A stretch of 64,000 bases of DNA from Candidatus Odyssella thessalonicensis L13. Lineage in GTDB: Bacteria; Pseudomonadota; Alphaproteobacteria; Paracaedibacterales; Paracaedibacteraceae. The notes under the pieces are model-generated. The model saw only the letters and a program-made list of their open reading frames with translations. It searched no databases and was not told the origin of the DNA. The DNA is taken from assembly GCF_000190415.1 (NCBI RefSeq), contig NZ_AEWF01000001.1, positions 434,001-498,000 on the forward strand. Reading direction: 5' to 3'. A program made the translations under genes and the position numbers. Positions 18,180 through 27,347 of the stretch are shown piece after piece. The number at the start of each line of letters is the position of its first letter. The stretch's first letter is position 1.

Positions 18180-18506
18180 GGAGTTTATTTAGGTCGACTC
18201 TTAGCTTTCAGAGTTCAGAAGATAAGCATCTGAACGCAGAGGTTTTCTACCTAAGCCCTTTAGTAAGCAACCTAAATCTGGCATCTTTCTGCACCTCCTC
18301 TTCTAGGGTCAGACTTGGTGATCGCTAGCTACAGAGGGGGAGACGCAACAAGAGAGTTTCTGTTTTGCTTGTCTTTATCTTCCTCTGAGCTTTATATTTC
18401 CAACTAATAAGTCATAGCTATTACTCTCTTATTAGAGGGGGAACACCTGTGTCCCAGTCATTTTTTGTAGTCTTAGATACTCTTCAGCTTATTCCCCATA
18501 TAAGAG
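18180..18506. other. Intergenic region, no gene seen
   Basis: These 327 bases separate the lipoprotein from the convergent decayed gene. A short open frame overlaps the end of the lipoprotein, but it has no ribosome binding site or family resemblance. No clear terminator was found. Confidence 0.45.
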
Positions 18507-19189
18507 CTATCCATCTATTTTAAGATTTGCAGACGCCTGCAGATACACCTCTTCGGCGGCCTGACCTTTTTCAGCCATCCTCTTTAATCTTGCAACGGCT
18601 TTCCTATTGCCATACTTAAGAGCACTTTGATAATTCAGAGACTTAAAAATACCTTGAAAATATAACTCTCCTAAAGCGAAGTAAGTCTCTCCCAGCAAAG
18701 TTTCGTCTTTAACGTGTTATCTGTGTTAATGTTAATAATTTTTACGAGTCTGTTAAAATCTTCTACATTCTTGTGGGCTACCACTACTTTTTGTCCCTTT
18801 AGAGGCATATTTGGCCTAGGGCTAGAACTGTGTCATTAAAAAGGGAATAGACTAGCCGTAATTGCAGAAGCTCTTCATTGGTACTGATAGCAAATGTATG
18901 ATCTAAAATCTTCTCAAGAATATTCCTCGGTATTGCGGACAGAGACCAAGAAAAAGCAGGATCATAATCCCGGTGCGACTTTTTTAAAGGGGGCTGGTCT
19001 GTCTTCAGAGCCAAGGATTCCTTGAGTGTCGCCTTGCTCTTCCGATGCATTTGCAGCTAAGTTCTCCATAATTTGGTAGCCCCTTTTATAACCTACGGCT
19101 GAGATCATCTCTTCTTCCCCTGCTTGACTCAAGGAAAATAAAATTGCCACACACAAGTGAAGGACTAGTACTCTATAAATTATTATCAT
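18507..19189 (-). pseudogene. Decayed secreted F-box/Sel1 protein (paralog of 19606-20934)
   Basis: Three pieces in different frames follow the order of the intact gene next door. The start at 19189 gives a signal peptide (MIIIYRVLVLHLC then LFSLSQAGEEE). After a frameshift near 19000-19020 an F-box-like segment reads IPRNILEKILDHTF then LLQLRLVYSLFNDTVLALGQ, then stops at 18799. NVEDFNRLVKIIN near 18750 matches NTEIFKKITDFII of the paralog. The last piece (18507-18698) begins like the first Sel1 repeat (GETYFALGELYFQGIFKSLNYQSALKYG) but passes directly into the paralog's C-terminus (GNRKAVARLKRMAEKGQ). The middle repeats have been deleted. Confidence 0.75.
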
Positions 19190-19498
19190 TATTTTACCTT
19201 AATTACAGAATTGATATTAAATAGATATTTAGGCATAAGTAATTTTTATTAATTCTTGGAGTTTTATAAATCACTCAAATAGAAGGGTCAAGAATCAAAC
19301 ATATTGTGAGAGTTTAAAAAAACTAAAGATTTTAACTCTTCTCGGCTTATACTCCGATTCATCACGAAGGACGTGCAGATACTTTCTCCAAGCAGAGCTG
19401 CTTTCTCTACTCCTGAAGTTCTTGTACGCTTGTCACTATTTATCAGAAGTTTAGTTTATAGAGTTTTAAACAGTTATTGTGAGGCTTAATAAAAATAT
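19190..19498. other. Intergenic region between the decayed and intact F-box genes
   Basis: I see no gene here. The region holds the 5' side of the decayed gene and the downstream side of the intact one; its last part is a terminator, listed separately. Confidence 0.4.
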
Positions 19499-19525
19499 AA
19501 AAGGATAAGCATAACTTATCCTTTT
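19499..19525 (-). terminator. Terminator of the F-box/Sel1 gene
   Basis: AAAAGGATAAG pairs perfectly with CTTATCCTTTT around a five-base loop; on the minus strand the stem is followed by a T-rich tail (TATATTTTTATT). It lies about 80 bases after the stop of the gene at 19606. Confidence 0.75.
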
Positions 19526-19605
19526 AGTTTCATTCTTCAGGTAGAGCATCCTTAAGCGATCTTATTGCTGACCCCAATTATCATTGGAGTTTTGTCCATA
19601 ACTAC

Positions 19606-20934
19606 CTAATACATTTCTCTCTCACTTATCTGTTTAAGGGTGCTCTTGGAGATACGTCCTTCTGCCACCATAACATTTAATCTCCTCTGCGCTTCTTCAT
19701 TCCCGTCCTCAGCTGCTTTTGCATACCAATATGCAGCTTCTTTGTTATCTGTCTCAATACCCCTGCCCCCGTTTTCATATATATCACCAAGATAAAAGCC
19801 GGATTTTTTTGTTGGATAGCATTCTTTTAAATACTCTACTGCTTTCTTGAAATTCTTTTCTCCAGCTGTCCCCTCGTAAAAGATTTTTCCTAACAGAAAT
19901 GTAGCCTTACCCATATAGAAATCTGTCATATCTCCTACACTTTCATCTATTACTTCATCTGCAAATGCTTCGGGTGGAGTATTTTTAAACCTCTCAAGGA
20001 ATTGGATAGCCATTGTGTGATTTTTTTCTATGCCTTTGCCGTAATAATACATTATTCCGAGGGTATAAATGGCCTCTATTGATCCTTCTTGGACAGCTCT
20101 TTGCAACATTTCAACTGCAATCAAAGGTTTGTTGATTTCCCCCAACATCTCATGTGTGCCATTGTGACCGTCTCCTAAAGCTTCATAGGCACCATAACGG
20201 GGATGGAATGGTCCCTTTTCGCACAAGACCTGGGCTTCATCCTCATTCTTTTGGACCCCTAAACCATATTGATACATTAAAACTTGTCTTGCTAAAGCTG
20301 CTTTGGATCCATACTGACAAGCTTTAATATAGCACTTAAGAGCATGTTGGTAGTTAGGTATATTAAATATATCATCTAGATACAATTCTCCTAGATGAAA
20401 GTAAGCACTTCCTATTAAAGTTCCCCAAGAGGTTTTGTCATCTTCACTAAAATGATGCACTTCGTCTTTTTTTCTATCTTTATGGGCTATAATGAAATCT
20501 GTAATTTTTTTAAAAATCTCAGTATTTCTATTTGCTATTAATCTCATCTTCCCTTCATAATCTCGACAGAATTGGCCCTGCGACAATAGAGTGCTATTAA
20601 ATCTTGAGCAGACCTTTCGCAATTGGAGCAGATGGTTATGGCTTTCTCTTTGTGAGGCATACTTCAAGATCTCTACTAAAATTTCTTCTGGCAGACTTAA
20701 AATTGAAAGAATCTGTCGGGAATTAGGAGTCGTATCAAGCTGGCTACTTTGCTGAGCAATCTGTTCTTGCTCACCAACAGAACCTTCCTCTACGGAGGAT
20801 AATACGTCACTAACTTGCTGATTTCTTGCATCGCTTGCATTTGATCTGTCTTCTTGCTGCTCCATAGCCAGACTCAAAGAAGAAATAAGTGCAGTCCACA
20901 GAAAAATTGACAATATTTTATAAATTTTTATCAT
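19606..20934 (-). CDS. Secreted F-box / Sel1-repeat protein
   Basis: The 442-residue protein has a signal peptide ending near SLAMEQQ (residue 24), a Gln/Ser-rich linker, and an F-box-like motif at about 78-120 (LSLPEEILVEILKYAS, then LLQLRKVCSRFNSTL). The C-terminal 280 residues hold about five to six Sel1-like repeats (AYFHLGELYLDDIF, IYTLGIMYYYGKG, FYLGDIYENGGRG, AYWYAKAAEDG). F-box domains in eukaryotes recruit Skp1 and a cullin ubiquitin ligase, with the second domain binding the target; bacterial effectors copy this layout. A role in host ubiquitination is therefore inferred. A decayed paralog lies directly downstream. A Thr/Gln-rich stretch sits between signal and F-box. Confidence 0.78.
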   Translation of the reverse strand: MIKIYKILSIFLWTALISSLSLAMEQQEDRSNASDARNQQVSDVLSSVEEGSVGEQEQIAQQSSQLDTTPNSRQILSILSLPEEILVEILKYASQRESHNHLLQLRKVCSRFNSTLLSQGQFCRDYEGKMRLIANRNTEIFKKITDFIIAHKDRKKDEVHHFSEDDKTSWGTLIGSAYFHLGELYLDDIFNIPNYQHALKCYIKACQYGSKAALARQVLMYQYGLGVQKNEDEAQVLCEKGPFHPRYGAYEALGDGHNGTHEMLGEINKPLIAVEMLQRAVQEGSIEAIYTLGIMYYYGKGIEKNHTMAIQFLERFKNTPPEAFADEVIDESVGDMTDFYMGKATFLLGKIFYEGTAGEKNFKKAVEYLKECYPTKKSGFYLGDIYENGGRGIETDNKEAAYWYAKAAEDGNEEAQRRLNVMVAEGRISKSTLKQISEREMY

Positions 20935-21218
20935 TTTTATTTTAATCCTTTATTATCGAGTTCTTATAAAGATTTACTTATTCCTCTAATATAGAGCAAG
21001 ACAAATTATTAGATGCATGTAACACATTTATGTCACCTGAGCAAGAGCTTAGAAGGCTGTAAATTGCAAATAATTTTAAGAGGATTACCTTAAGAAGAGC
21101 TCTTCTGGCCTTTACCAGAGTCATCACATGGACCTAGGATATAGTCCCCCTATAACACATGAAGGGCCGGAATCAACTTAGCATCAGAAGACCTTTTTGG
21201 CGATAGCGACTAATTATA

Positions 21219-21246
21219 AGAGTTAGGATCAAAAGAACCTAACTCT
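21219..21246 (-). terminator. Hairpin downstream of yqhA, possible terminator
   Basis: AGAGTTAGG pairs with CCTAACTCT over nine bases. It lies about 16 bases after the yqhA stop but lacks a T run, so termination is uncertain. The remaining bases back to 20935 hold no gene that I can see. Confidence 0.4.
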
Positions 21247-21261
21247 AAAAAGACAGTCGAC

Positions 21262-21792
21262 TTAATCACCCGGACTATGGCTTATGTCTTGAGCCAATTT
21301 AGAAGTATAGGCCAAGAAGAAAGCTGAAAATAAAAAGACGGTGTGTATAATAACTTGCCATAAAACTTCGCGATCTGGAATCTTATGAAGGTTAATAAAT
21401 GTTTTGAGCAGATGAATTGAGGAGATTCCAATCAGGGCTAATGCTAGCTTAATCTTCATAGTATTGGCATTGACCTGGGACAGCCATTCAGGACTGTCTG
21501 GATGCCGGTCCATTCTCAAGCGCGAAACAAAGGTTTCATACCCTCCTATAATGACCATAATAAGGAGATTGGAGATCATGACCACATCAATCAGCCCCAA
21601 AGCCACGAGCATAATATCGTCCTCTCCCATTTTACTTATTTCATTAAAGAGCTGGTGGAGTTCTTTCAGAAATTGATATAAATAAATGCATTGAACAAAT
21701 ATTAAGCCAAGATAAAGCGGCGCTTGTAACCATCGGCTTGAAAAAATCGCAAAAGCCAATATTCGATGAGAACTATTGCTTAAAAAACTCAT
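21262..21792 (-). CDS. yqhA: UPF0114 family inner-membrane protein (YqhA-like)
   Basis: The 176-residue protein has four hydrophobic segments and the conserved family sequence: SRWLQAPLYLGL, then LGLIDVVMISNLLIMVIIGGYETFVSRL, PEWLSQVNANTMKIKLA and ISSIHLLKTF. The function of UPF0114 proteins is not established; they are small inner-membrane proteins common in proteobacteria. The ATG at 21792 is chosen because GGAG lies nine bases upstream; a TTG seven codons earlier lacks such a site. It is a single gene between two secreted-protein genes. Confidence 0.9.
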   Translation of the reverse strand: MSFLSNSSHRILAFAIFSSRWLQAPLYLGLIFVQCIYLYQFLKELHQLFNEISKMGEDDIMLVALGLIDVVMISNLLIMVIIGGYETFVSRLRMDRHPDSPEWLSQVNANTMKIKLALALIGISSIHLLKTFINLHKIPDREVLWQVIIHTVFLFSAFFLAYTSKLAQDISHSPGD

Positions 21793-22169
21793 GGCCTTAT
21801 TCTCCGCTATCAACCCAATTTTTACATAAAAAACATCTACATAAGTATAATAAGGCTAATAACAATTTATGACAAATCGTAATCAGTTCTTAATTTATGA
21901 TTAACCGTTCCACAAGCAAGGCAGCCTTCGCTGAAGCATTAGCAATATTGATGAGCTACCAAACAGAGAATTAGCTTCCTAAACCATGTTAAGGGTGAGC
22001 TAAAATTGATTACATTGCAGGGGTAATCTTAGATACCGACAGAGGCATTGAACAATTTGAAACAATTCTTAGATGTGAATTAAATGAGGGATGAGAGAGA
22101 GACAAGAAATAAACGTGATCATTAATACGTTTTTCTAATTTTTGTCATCTCTCGTTATTGCTAAGCTTT
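21793..22169. other. Intergenic region, no gene seen
   Basis: The 377 bases upstream of yqhA contain its promoter region but no coding frame with a recognisable product. Confidence 0.4.
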
Positions 22170-22217
22170 AAACCAACCAAGCATATGTAGAGTATTTGTT
22201 CTCCCCTTGGTTGGTTT
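22170..22217 (-). terminator. Long-loop inverted repeat after the small exported gene
   Basis: AAACCAACCAAG and CTTGGTTGGTTT form a perfect 12-bp stem around 24 bases, starting eight bases past the stop at 22225. On the minus strand only TTTAAAGC follows, so it is a plausible but not ideal terminator. Confidence 0.5.
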
Positions 22218-22224
22218 TAATCCT

Positions 22225-22659
22225 TTATTGTGCAGTTGTAAGGCGTATCTCCATCCGATGGAGCGGTGCCATCAAGGTTTGGCTGCCTGCAACCCCGTTA
22301 AGCTTGGATTTTAGCGTGTTGAGACTTACTAATACTTTCGCCTTTTCTTGTTCAAATTGATCAGCATTGTGCTGCAATTTCCCTATAAGCATTGAGAAAG
22401 CTGGATTTGATTGTTCAATAGAATCCAGGACTCCAATGATAGTATTAGCCTCTATTTGGAGATTATCCAGAGTTTTGAGCCCTTGCATGAAAGCTACAGT
22501 TGTTATCTCTATATCACTTTTCACATTTTGAGGAGCCGATAAAGATTGTAAACCTTGTGAGAACTTAGTGGCCGCTTCTTGAATAATTGGATCATTGGTA
22601 TCCGCTGCATATAAGAATTAGATTAACAGTAATGGGGCAAAAAGCTTTTTAAGAAACAT
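22225..22659 (-). pseudogene. Small exported protein with a nonsense codon in its signal peptide
   Basis: From the ATG at 22659 the frame reads MFLKKLFAPLLLI, then TAA (plus-strand 22618-22620), then FLYAADTNDPIIQEAATKF and on without interruption to 22225. The part before the stop is the n-region and most of the hydrophobic core of a signal peptide, and the part after it ends in a good cleavage site (LYAADT). One base change therefore separates this from a normal 144-residue periplasmic protein. The body is helical and polar, of unknown family. A GTG at 22524 could start a shorter cytosolic product, but no ribosome binding site supports it. Confidence 0.7.
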
Positions 22660-22967
22660 TGCAAACTCTCCATCAAATAATTAAGACGGTTATTAATTTA
22701 ATAGACGTCCAATAAATTAGATTAGAGAGCCTAATTTTCAATTAATGCTCTAAGCTGCCCCCTCTTCTACCGCATACAAATCATGGATTTTAATCTAAGA
22801 TCAAGAAACAGGTTATCTTATTAATGCTGATTCTTAGGCGATGAAATGGCAGCACTTTGATAAAAAATTATTCTATTAGAGTACAAGCTAATATTGGAAA
22901 AGCTATATCTGAAGTAGCTCTCCTCTTTATCCTCATCCCCTCTCTATTGGAAAGACAGCGTAAGCTT
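22660..22967. other. Intergenic region, no gene seen
   Basis: These 308 bases lie upstream of the broken exported gene and downstream of the transporter at 22968. I find no gene and no convincing terminator. Confidence 0.4.
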
Positions 22968-24221
22968 TTACGCTAGAGCTTCCCTAGGCTTAGAAAGCAA
23001 GACTGCCCCTATGCCAATCAATGAAATAAGAATAATATAAAATGCGGGCATGATTTGTTGGCCTGTCCAACGGATAAGTATAGAGCAGATCATCGGCGTG
23101 GTTCCCCCAAATAGAGCAATGCCTATGTTATAGCTGAGAGCTAACCCACTGTAGCGGATTTTTACAGGAAATAGCTTTGCCATATAGGCATTCATTGGCG
23201 CCTGAAACCATGCTGCGAGTAAAGCAAGACAAACTTGGACTACTAAAGCTTGATAGAGAGTCTTGGCCGATAAAAGTGTTAAGAATAAGGGATATATACA
23301 AATAAGGGTTGCGAGCGCTCCTGTGAGCATGACCCGCTTATTTCCGAACCTATCTGCTAGAAAACCGGCGCAGGGAACAGTGAGAATATATACAATGGTT
23401 CCCAAACTCATCAAAAAAAGTGAATCCGATAAGTGCCACTCCGCATGCGTTGACAGGAATACACTTGTATAAGAAAAAGAGATGTTATACATTGCGCCGG
23501 AAAAAGCGGCAATTCCTATCGTACAAATCATTGAGCGATAATGTTGTGTAATAGCTTGGTAAAGCGGTACCTTGGGTCGGACTTCATTATTCGCTCTAAT
23601 TTCTTGTAAACTATTATCAGGTAGCTTTTTCCTCATATATAAACCAATTCCGCCAATGACCCCCCCGACTAAGAAAGCTAATCGCCATCCCCATGTGGGC
23701 ATGAGGGGTAAGGTTACAATGCTTGAAACCACATTCGCTGAAAGCCCCCCAATAGCGCTAGATATTGTAATTAGAGAGCCAAAAAAGCCAGCTTTTTTGA
23801 TGTTTACATTTTCGACCACATAGATTCCTGCCCCATTGTACTCTCCTCCGGTACAAAATCCTTGTAAAAGGCGGAGCAGAATTAGAATAATAGGCGCTAA
23901 AATTCCGATCTGTTCATAGGTAGGGAGGAAAGCTATTAACACGGTTGGAACCGACATCAATATAATCGAGAAGCTTAAGGCTCTTTTACGCCCATATTTG
24001 TCGCCCACGTACCCGAAAAAGGCTGCCCCTAAGGGACGCATAAAATATCCAACGCCGTAAGTAGCGAGGGCGGCAATCAGCGAAGTTAAAGGATCAAAAG
24101 CTGGAAAAAATAACGGAGCTAGAAGCGGGCTTAAAAATCCGAAAAGCGTGAAATCGTAATACTCCAATATATTACCGATCATAGAGGCTGTAACAATTTT
24201 GCGTGGCGCAGTTTGCTGCAT
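22968..24221 (-). CDS. MFS transporter, metabolite:H+ symporter (MHS) family, copy A
   Basis: The 417-residue protein has 12 hydrophobic segments. MHS family hallmarks are present: GNILEYYDFTLFGFL in the first helix, RPLGAAFFGYVGDKYGRKRAL in the loop between helices 2 and 3, and GFCTGGEYNGAG in helix 4. Family members import or export organic acids, betaines or similar small metabolites with protons; the substrate here is unknown. It is the last gene of a LysR / methyltransferase / MFS cassette, 23 bases after the methyltransferase, and has a full-length paralog at 26080-27330. AAGGA precedes the ATG. Confidence 0.87.
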   Translation of the reverse strand: MQQTAPRKIVTASMIGNILEYYDFTLFGFLSPLLAPLFFPAFDPLTSLIAALATYGVGYFMRPLGAAFFGYVGDKYGRKRALSFSIILMSVPTVLIAFLPTYEQIGILAPIILILLRLLQGFCTGGEYNGAGIYVVENVNIKKAGFFGSLITISSAIGGLSANVVSSIVTLPLMPTWGWRLAFLVGGVIGGIGLYMRKKLPDNSLQEIRANNEVRPKVPLYQAITQHYRSMICTIGIAAFSGAMYNISFSYTSVFLSTHAEWHLSDSLFLMSLGTIVYILTVPCAGFLADRFGNKRVMLTGALATLICIYPLFLTLLSAKTLYQALVVQVCLALLAAWFQAPMNAYMAKLFPVKIRYSGLALSYNIGIALFGGTTPMICSILIRWTGQQIMPAFYIILISLIGIGAVLLSKPREALA

Positions 24222-24244
24222 CTTCTTTATCCTTGTTTATTATA

Positions 24245-24973
24245 TTATGGTTTTACTGCAATCACTCCAACATGTTCACGACCATCTAACCTCATATCGT
24301 CAGGATGCAAAGAAGTAGCCCCTGAATAACCAATCTTTTCAATGATAAAGCCCCTATTATTGACCAGTAAGCTTACTGTTTCGATATCAAGAAGGTTAAT
24401 GAAATAAGGTAGATCCTCTGCTCGCTCTGGAACGTACGCAGGTATATTTTTTAGAAGCCCCGGCCAAGGAGCATTTTTTGCTTTATTTTCCCAATACTCC
24501 GGAAGGAAGCGGAAAAAGTTATGCATGAAAGGAGAACCCGCGAGGAAAAAGAATTTGCCTCCTGGTTTTAAGCAATTATAGATTTTCTCGATGGCATAAG
24601 GTAGGGTATCCGGTTCCACAAAGTTTAAGACGCGCGAAGAGAGGACGGCTCCGATGGTATTATCTTCAATGGAAAGTGCTTCTGGGAAGGCACCGGGTAT
24701 AAGAGTTAAATTTGCCCTCAAATCTTCGGGAGTATTCTGCCAAAGGATATCTAAATGATCTTTCGACAAATCATTTGCAATAATTTTTGCCCCTTTTTTT
24801 AAGGCAGCAATCGCCGTTCTCCCATAAGCAGTTCCTATTTCTAAGCAGGGAGCAGGAGATTGAGCTGAAAATTCAATGAACGCCTCATTATAAAATTCTG
24901 GCTCAGTATTCATATAGCCCATCTTGTTAAGAGTAACAATAAGGCCATCTATTTCTGGGGGGGTATGCTTCAT
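24245..24973 (-). CDS. Class I SAM-dependent methyltransferase, copy A
   Basis: The 242-residue protein has the SAM-binding motif LEIGTAYGRTAIAAL (residues about 41-55), an acidic residue after the second strand (IIANDLSKDHLD), and the LKPGGKFFFL strand typical of the Rossmann methyltransferase fold. The substrate is unknown. It lies between a LysR regulator and an MHS transporter with gaps of only 24 and 23 bases, so the three are one operon. The product could methylate a compound that the transporter moves; that is inference. It has a close paralog at 27348-28076. Confidence 0.82.
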   Translation of the reverse strand: MKHTPPEIDGLIVTLNKMGYMNTEPEFYNEAFIEFSAQSPAPCLEIGTAYGRTAIAALKKGAKIIANDLSKDHLDILWQNTPEDLRANLTLIPGAFPEALSIEDNTIGAVLSSRVLNFVEPDTLPYAIEKIYNCLKPGGKFFFLAGSPFMHNFFRFLPEYWENKAKNAPWPGLLKNIPAYVPERAEDLPYFINLLDIETVSLLVNNRGFIIEKIGYSGATSLHPDDMRLDGREHVGVIAVKP

Positions 24974-24997
24974 TCTTAGCTTCCTTTTTTATTTTAT

Positions 24998-25891
24998 TTA
25001 ATCAGGGTTATAGGTTTTCTTAAACATGGGAATCATGTAATTTTCGAAAGCCTGAATCCGTTTCGAGTTTTTTAGATGTTTGGGGTATATAATATAGATA
25101 TCGATCGCCGGTCCGGTGATATGTGGAAGAACTTGAACTAAATTCATTTTATCTAGTCCTGGGTGCTCTCTCGAGACAGCCGCGATTCCTAAGCCTTGCT
25201 CGGCTAGAAAAAGCCGTGATTGGGGAGAACTGATTGAGATGTAGGGATTCCGGTTGCTCTCGTCCGCTACTCCCAAACTTAAATGCCAGTTCATTTCCAT
25301 AAAGCCTGGGAAATCTCCAATCCCAATCAGTTGGTGGTGATCTAAATCTTGGGGATCCTGAGGCGTCCCATGCTTACTTAAGTATTCAGGACTGGCAAAC
25401 AGAACCACATGATTGGTAATGAGATGCTTCTGTTCCAAATCCTTTCGTAACGGATTAGGTGGGCACAGAGCTATATCAGCATACCCATGATCAAAGTCAG
25501 GGATAACGTCGCGCGCAAAAATACTTAGATTTATTTCCGGATAAAGCTTCTGAAATTCTGGTAGGAAAGGTGTTAAATAATAATTAACCATCCCTTGAGT
25601 GGCTGAAATTGTAAGAGGTCCTTTTGGAACAGCCTGACCTTCTAATATCTGGTTTTCAGCTTTTTCTATCTCAGAATAAACCGCTTGCGCAGTCTCAAAT
25701 AATGTCTCGCCCGCCTGGGTCAGCGAGATCCCCGTGGGATGGCGATGAAACAGAGTGGTCTTTAATTGATGCTCAAGAAGTGAGATGCTGCGGCTAAGAG
25801 CTGATACAGCAACGCATAATTCATCAGCCGCTTTTCTAAAGCTTTGGCATTTTGCCACGTAGTAAAATGTTTTTAGCCTATTCCATTCCAT
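24998..25891 (-). CDS. LysR-family transcriptional regulator, copy A
   Basis: The 297-residue protein has the LysR winged helix-turn-helix at residues 1-60 (LKTFYYVAKCQSFRKAADEL then SALSRSISLLEHQL) and the substrate-binding fold (90-290). Unusually it is first in the operon it presumably controls rather than divergent from it. It is followed by the methyltransferase 24 bases on. A 35-base element conserved between the two copies of the cassette lies about 70 bases upstream of its start and is a candidate operator. The effector ligand is unknown. A full-length paralog is at 28102-28998. Confidence 0.9.
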   Translation of the reverse strand: MEWNRLKTFYYVAKCQSFRKAADELCVAVSALSRSISLLEHQLKTTLFHRHPTGISLTQAGETLFETAQAVYSEIEKAENQILEGQAVPKGPLTISATQGMVNYYLTPFLPEFQKLYPEINLSIFARDVIPDFDHGYADIALCPPNPLRKDLEQKHLITNHVVLFASPEYLSKHGTPQDPQDLDHHQLIGIGDFPGFMEMNWHLSLGVADESNRNPYISISSPQSRLFLAEQGLGIAAVSREHPGLDKMNLVQVLPHITGPAIDIYIIYPKHLKNSKRIQAFENYMIPMFKKTYNPD

Positions 25892-25961
25892 AAATTTACA
25901 TATTCCATATGGCTTGTATTTATCTCAAAATATACGCCTTATTAATTTAACACGTCCTTAA

Positions 25962-25996
25962 TAGCACCAAACATTCATTGATTGTTTTCTATTTTT
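25962..25996 (-). promoter_or_regulatory. Conserved upstream element of LysR cassette copy A
   Basis: The plus-strand segment begins TAGCACCAA and ends TGTTTTCTATTTTT. It aligns without gaps with 29074-29108 upstream of the second copy (29 of 35 positions identical by eye) at a similar distance, 71 versus 76 bases, from the LysR start. Candidate operator or promoter. Confidence 0.5.
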
Positions 25997-26004
25997 AAGA
26001 AAGG

Positions 26005-26027
26005 TGTGTTCTCATTTCTAGAACACA
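26005..26027. promoter_or_regulatory. Perfect inverted repeat between the two cassettes
   Basis: TGTGTTCT and AGAACACA form an 8-base dyad with a 7-base spacer. It lies 53 bases after the stop of the copy B transporter and about 115 bases before the copy A LysR start. It may be a regulator-binding dyad; no T run supports a terminator. Confidence 0.4.
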
Positions 26028-26079
26028 GACCTACAGTGCTGCTGTTGAATTGTTTCCAACCTAAATTAACCTTGCCACT

Positions 26080-27330
26080 TTATGCGAATGATTCCCGTTC
26101 TTTAGAGAACCGCACGGCGCATATTCCCACGATTGCCATCACAATTATATAAAAAGCAGGCATCATTGACGACCCCGTCCAGCGAATAAGAAGCGAACAA
26201 ATTAAGGGTGTACTTCCTCCAAATAAGGCAATACCAATATTATATCCAAAGGCCAGACCACTATAACGAATATTTAAAGGAAAAAGCTTTGCTAAGTACG
26301 CTGTCATCGGCGCTTGGAACCAAGCAGACAATAAAGCCAGACATATCTGGATTGCCATCGCCTGATAAAAAGAAGTCGCAGAAAGAAGGAGAGAGAATAA
26401 AGGATATATACTTAATAATGTCGCCCACGCGCCGGTTAGTTTTACTCGCTTATTTCCATATTTATCAGCCAGGTATCCGAAAAATGGAACCATAAAGATA
26501 TAGACAACCGTACCAATGCTCATTAACAGAAGAGAATTTGATAGCTGCCACTCCGCATGAGTCGCCAGGAAGACGCTAATATAATAAACAGATAAGTGGT
26601 ACATTGAACCCGCAAAGGCTGCAATGCCAATTGTAGCTAATATTTGAGGGTATGCTGTCTTTAGGGAATGGAGCAAAGGCGAGGTCGTAAGTCTTTTTTC
26701 TTCAACTTGAGAATCCACAGGAGTCTCAATGAGCTGACGCCGCATATACAATCCAATTATCCCCACGACACCGCCCAGCATAAAAGCTATTCTCCAGCTC
26801 CAGCTAGGCATTCCAGGTAGCGTAGCAATACTGGAAATACAAGACCCTAATAGTCCACCAATTGCTGTGGAAGAACTGATAAGTGATCCATAAAAACTAT
26901 TCTTCTGCTGGGTATTCTCTACAACAAATATCCCGGCCCCATTAAATTCTCCGCCTGCACAAAAACCTTGAATAAGCCGTAAAATGATGAGAGTTAAGGA
27001 AGCAGTTTTACCAATTTGGGCATAGGTGGGTAAAAAAGCAATCAGTAAAGTGGGAATAGCCATTAAAATGATCGAAAAACTTAAAGCGTATTTACGCCCA
27101 TATTTGTCACCAAGATGGCCAAAAAAAATGGCCCCTAAAGGCCTCATAAAATACCCGACTCCGTATGTGGCTAAGGTAGCAATAAGAGATATCAATGGAT
27201 CGGACGCAGGAAAGAATAAGGGAGCTAAGATAGGGCTCAAAAAAACGAATAAGGAGAAATCATAAAACTCGAGAGTGTTTCCCACCATTGAAGCCAAGAT
27301 AACTTTTTTATTTGACAACTTATTTGCCAT
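26080..27330 (-). CDS. MFS transporter, MHS family, copy B
   Basis: The 416-residue, 12-helix transporter has the same MHS landmarks as copy A (GNTLEFYDFSLFVFL, RPLGAIFFGHLGDKYGRKYAL, GFCAGGEFNGAG) and aligns with it end to end, with the strongest conservation in helices 1-4 and near the C-terminus (IRYSGLAFGYNIGIALFGG). It is third in its cassette, 17 bases after the methyltransferase. Substrate unknown; the divergence between copies in the central loop may reflect different substrates. AGAAAGAGAA lies upstream of the ATG. Confidence 0.87.
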   Translation of the reverse strand: MANKLSNKKVILASMVGNTLEFYDFSLFVFLSPILAPLFFPASDPLISLIATLATYGVGYFMRPLGAIFFGHLGDKYGRKYALSFSIILMAIPTLLIAFLPTYAQIGKTASLTLIILRLIQGFCAGGEFNGAGIFVVENTQQKNSFYGSLISSSTAIGGLLGSCISSIATLPGMPSWSWRIAFMLGGVVGIIGLYMRRQLIETPVDSQVEEKRLTTSPLLHSLKTAYPQILATIGIAAFAGSMYHLSVYYISVFLATHAEWQLSNSLLLMSIGTVVYIFMVPFFGYLADKYGNKRVKLTGAWATLLSIYPLFSLLLSATSFYQAMAIQICLALLSAWFQAPMTAYLAKLFPLNIRYSGLAFGYNIGIALFGGSTPLICSLLIRWTGSSMMPAFYIIVMAIVGICAVRFSKERESFA

Positions 27331-27347
27331 TTTATTCTCTTTCTTGT

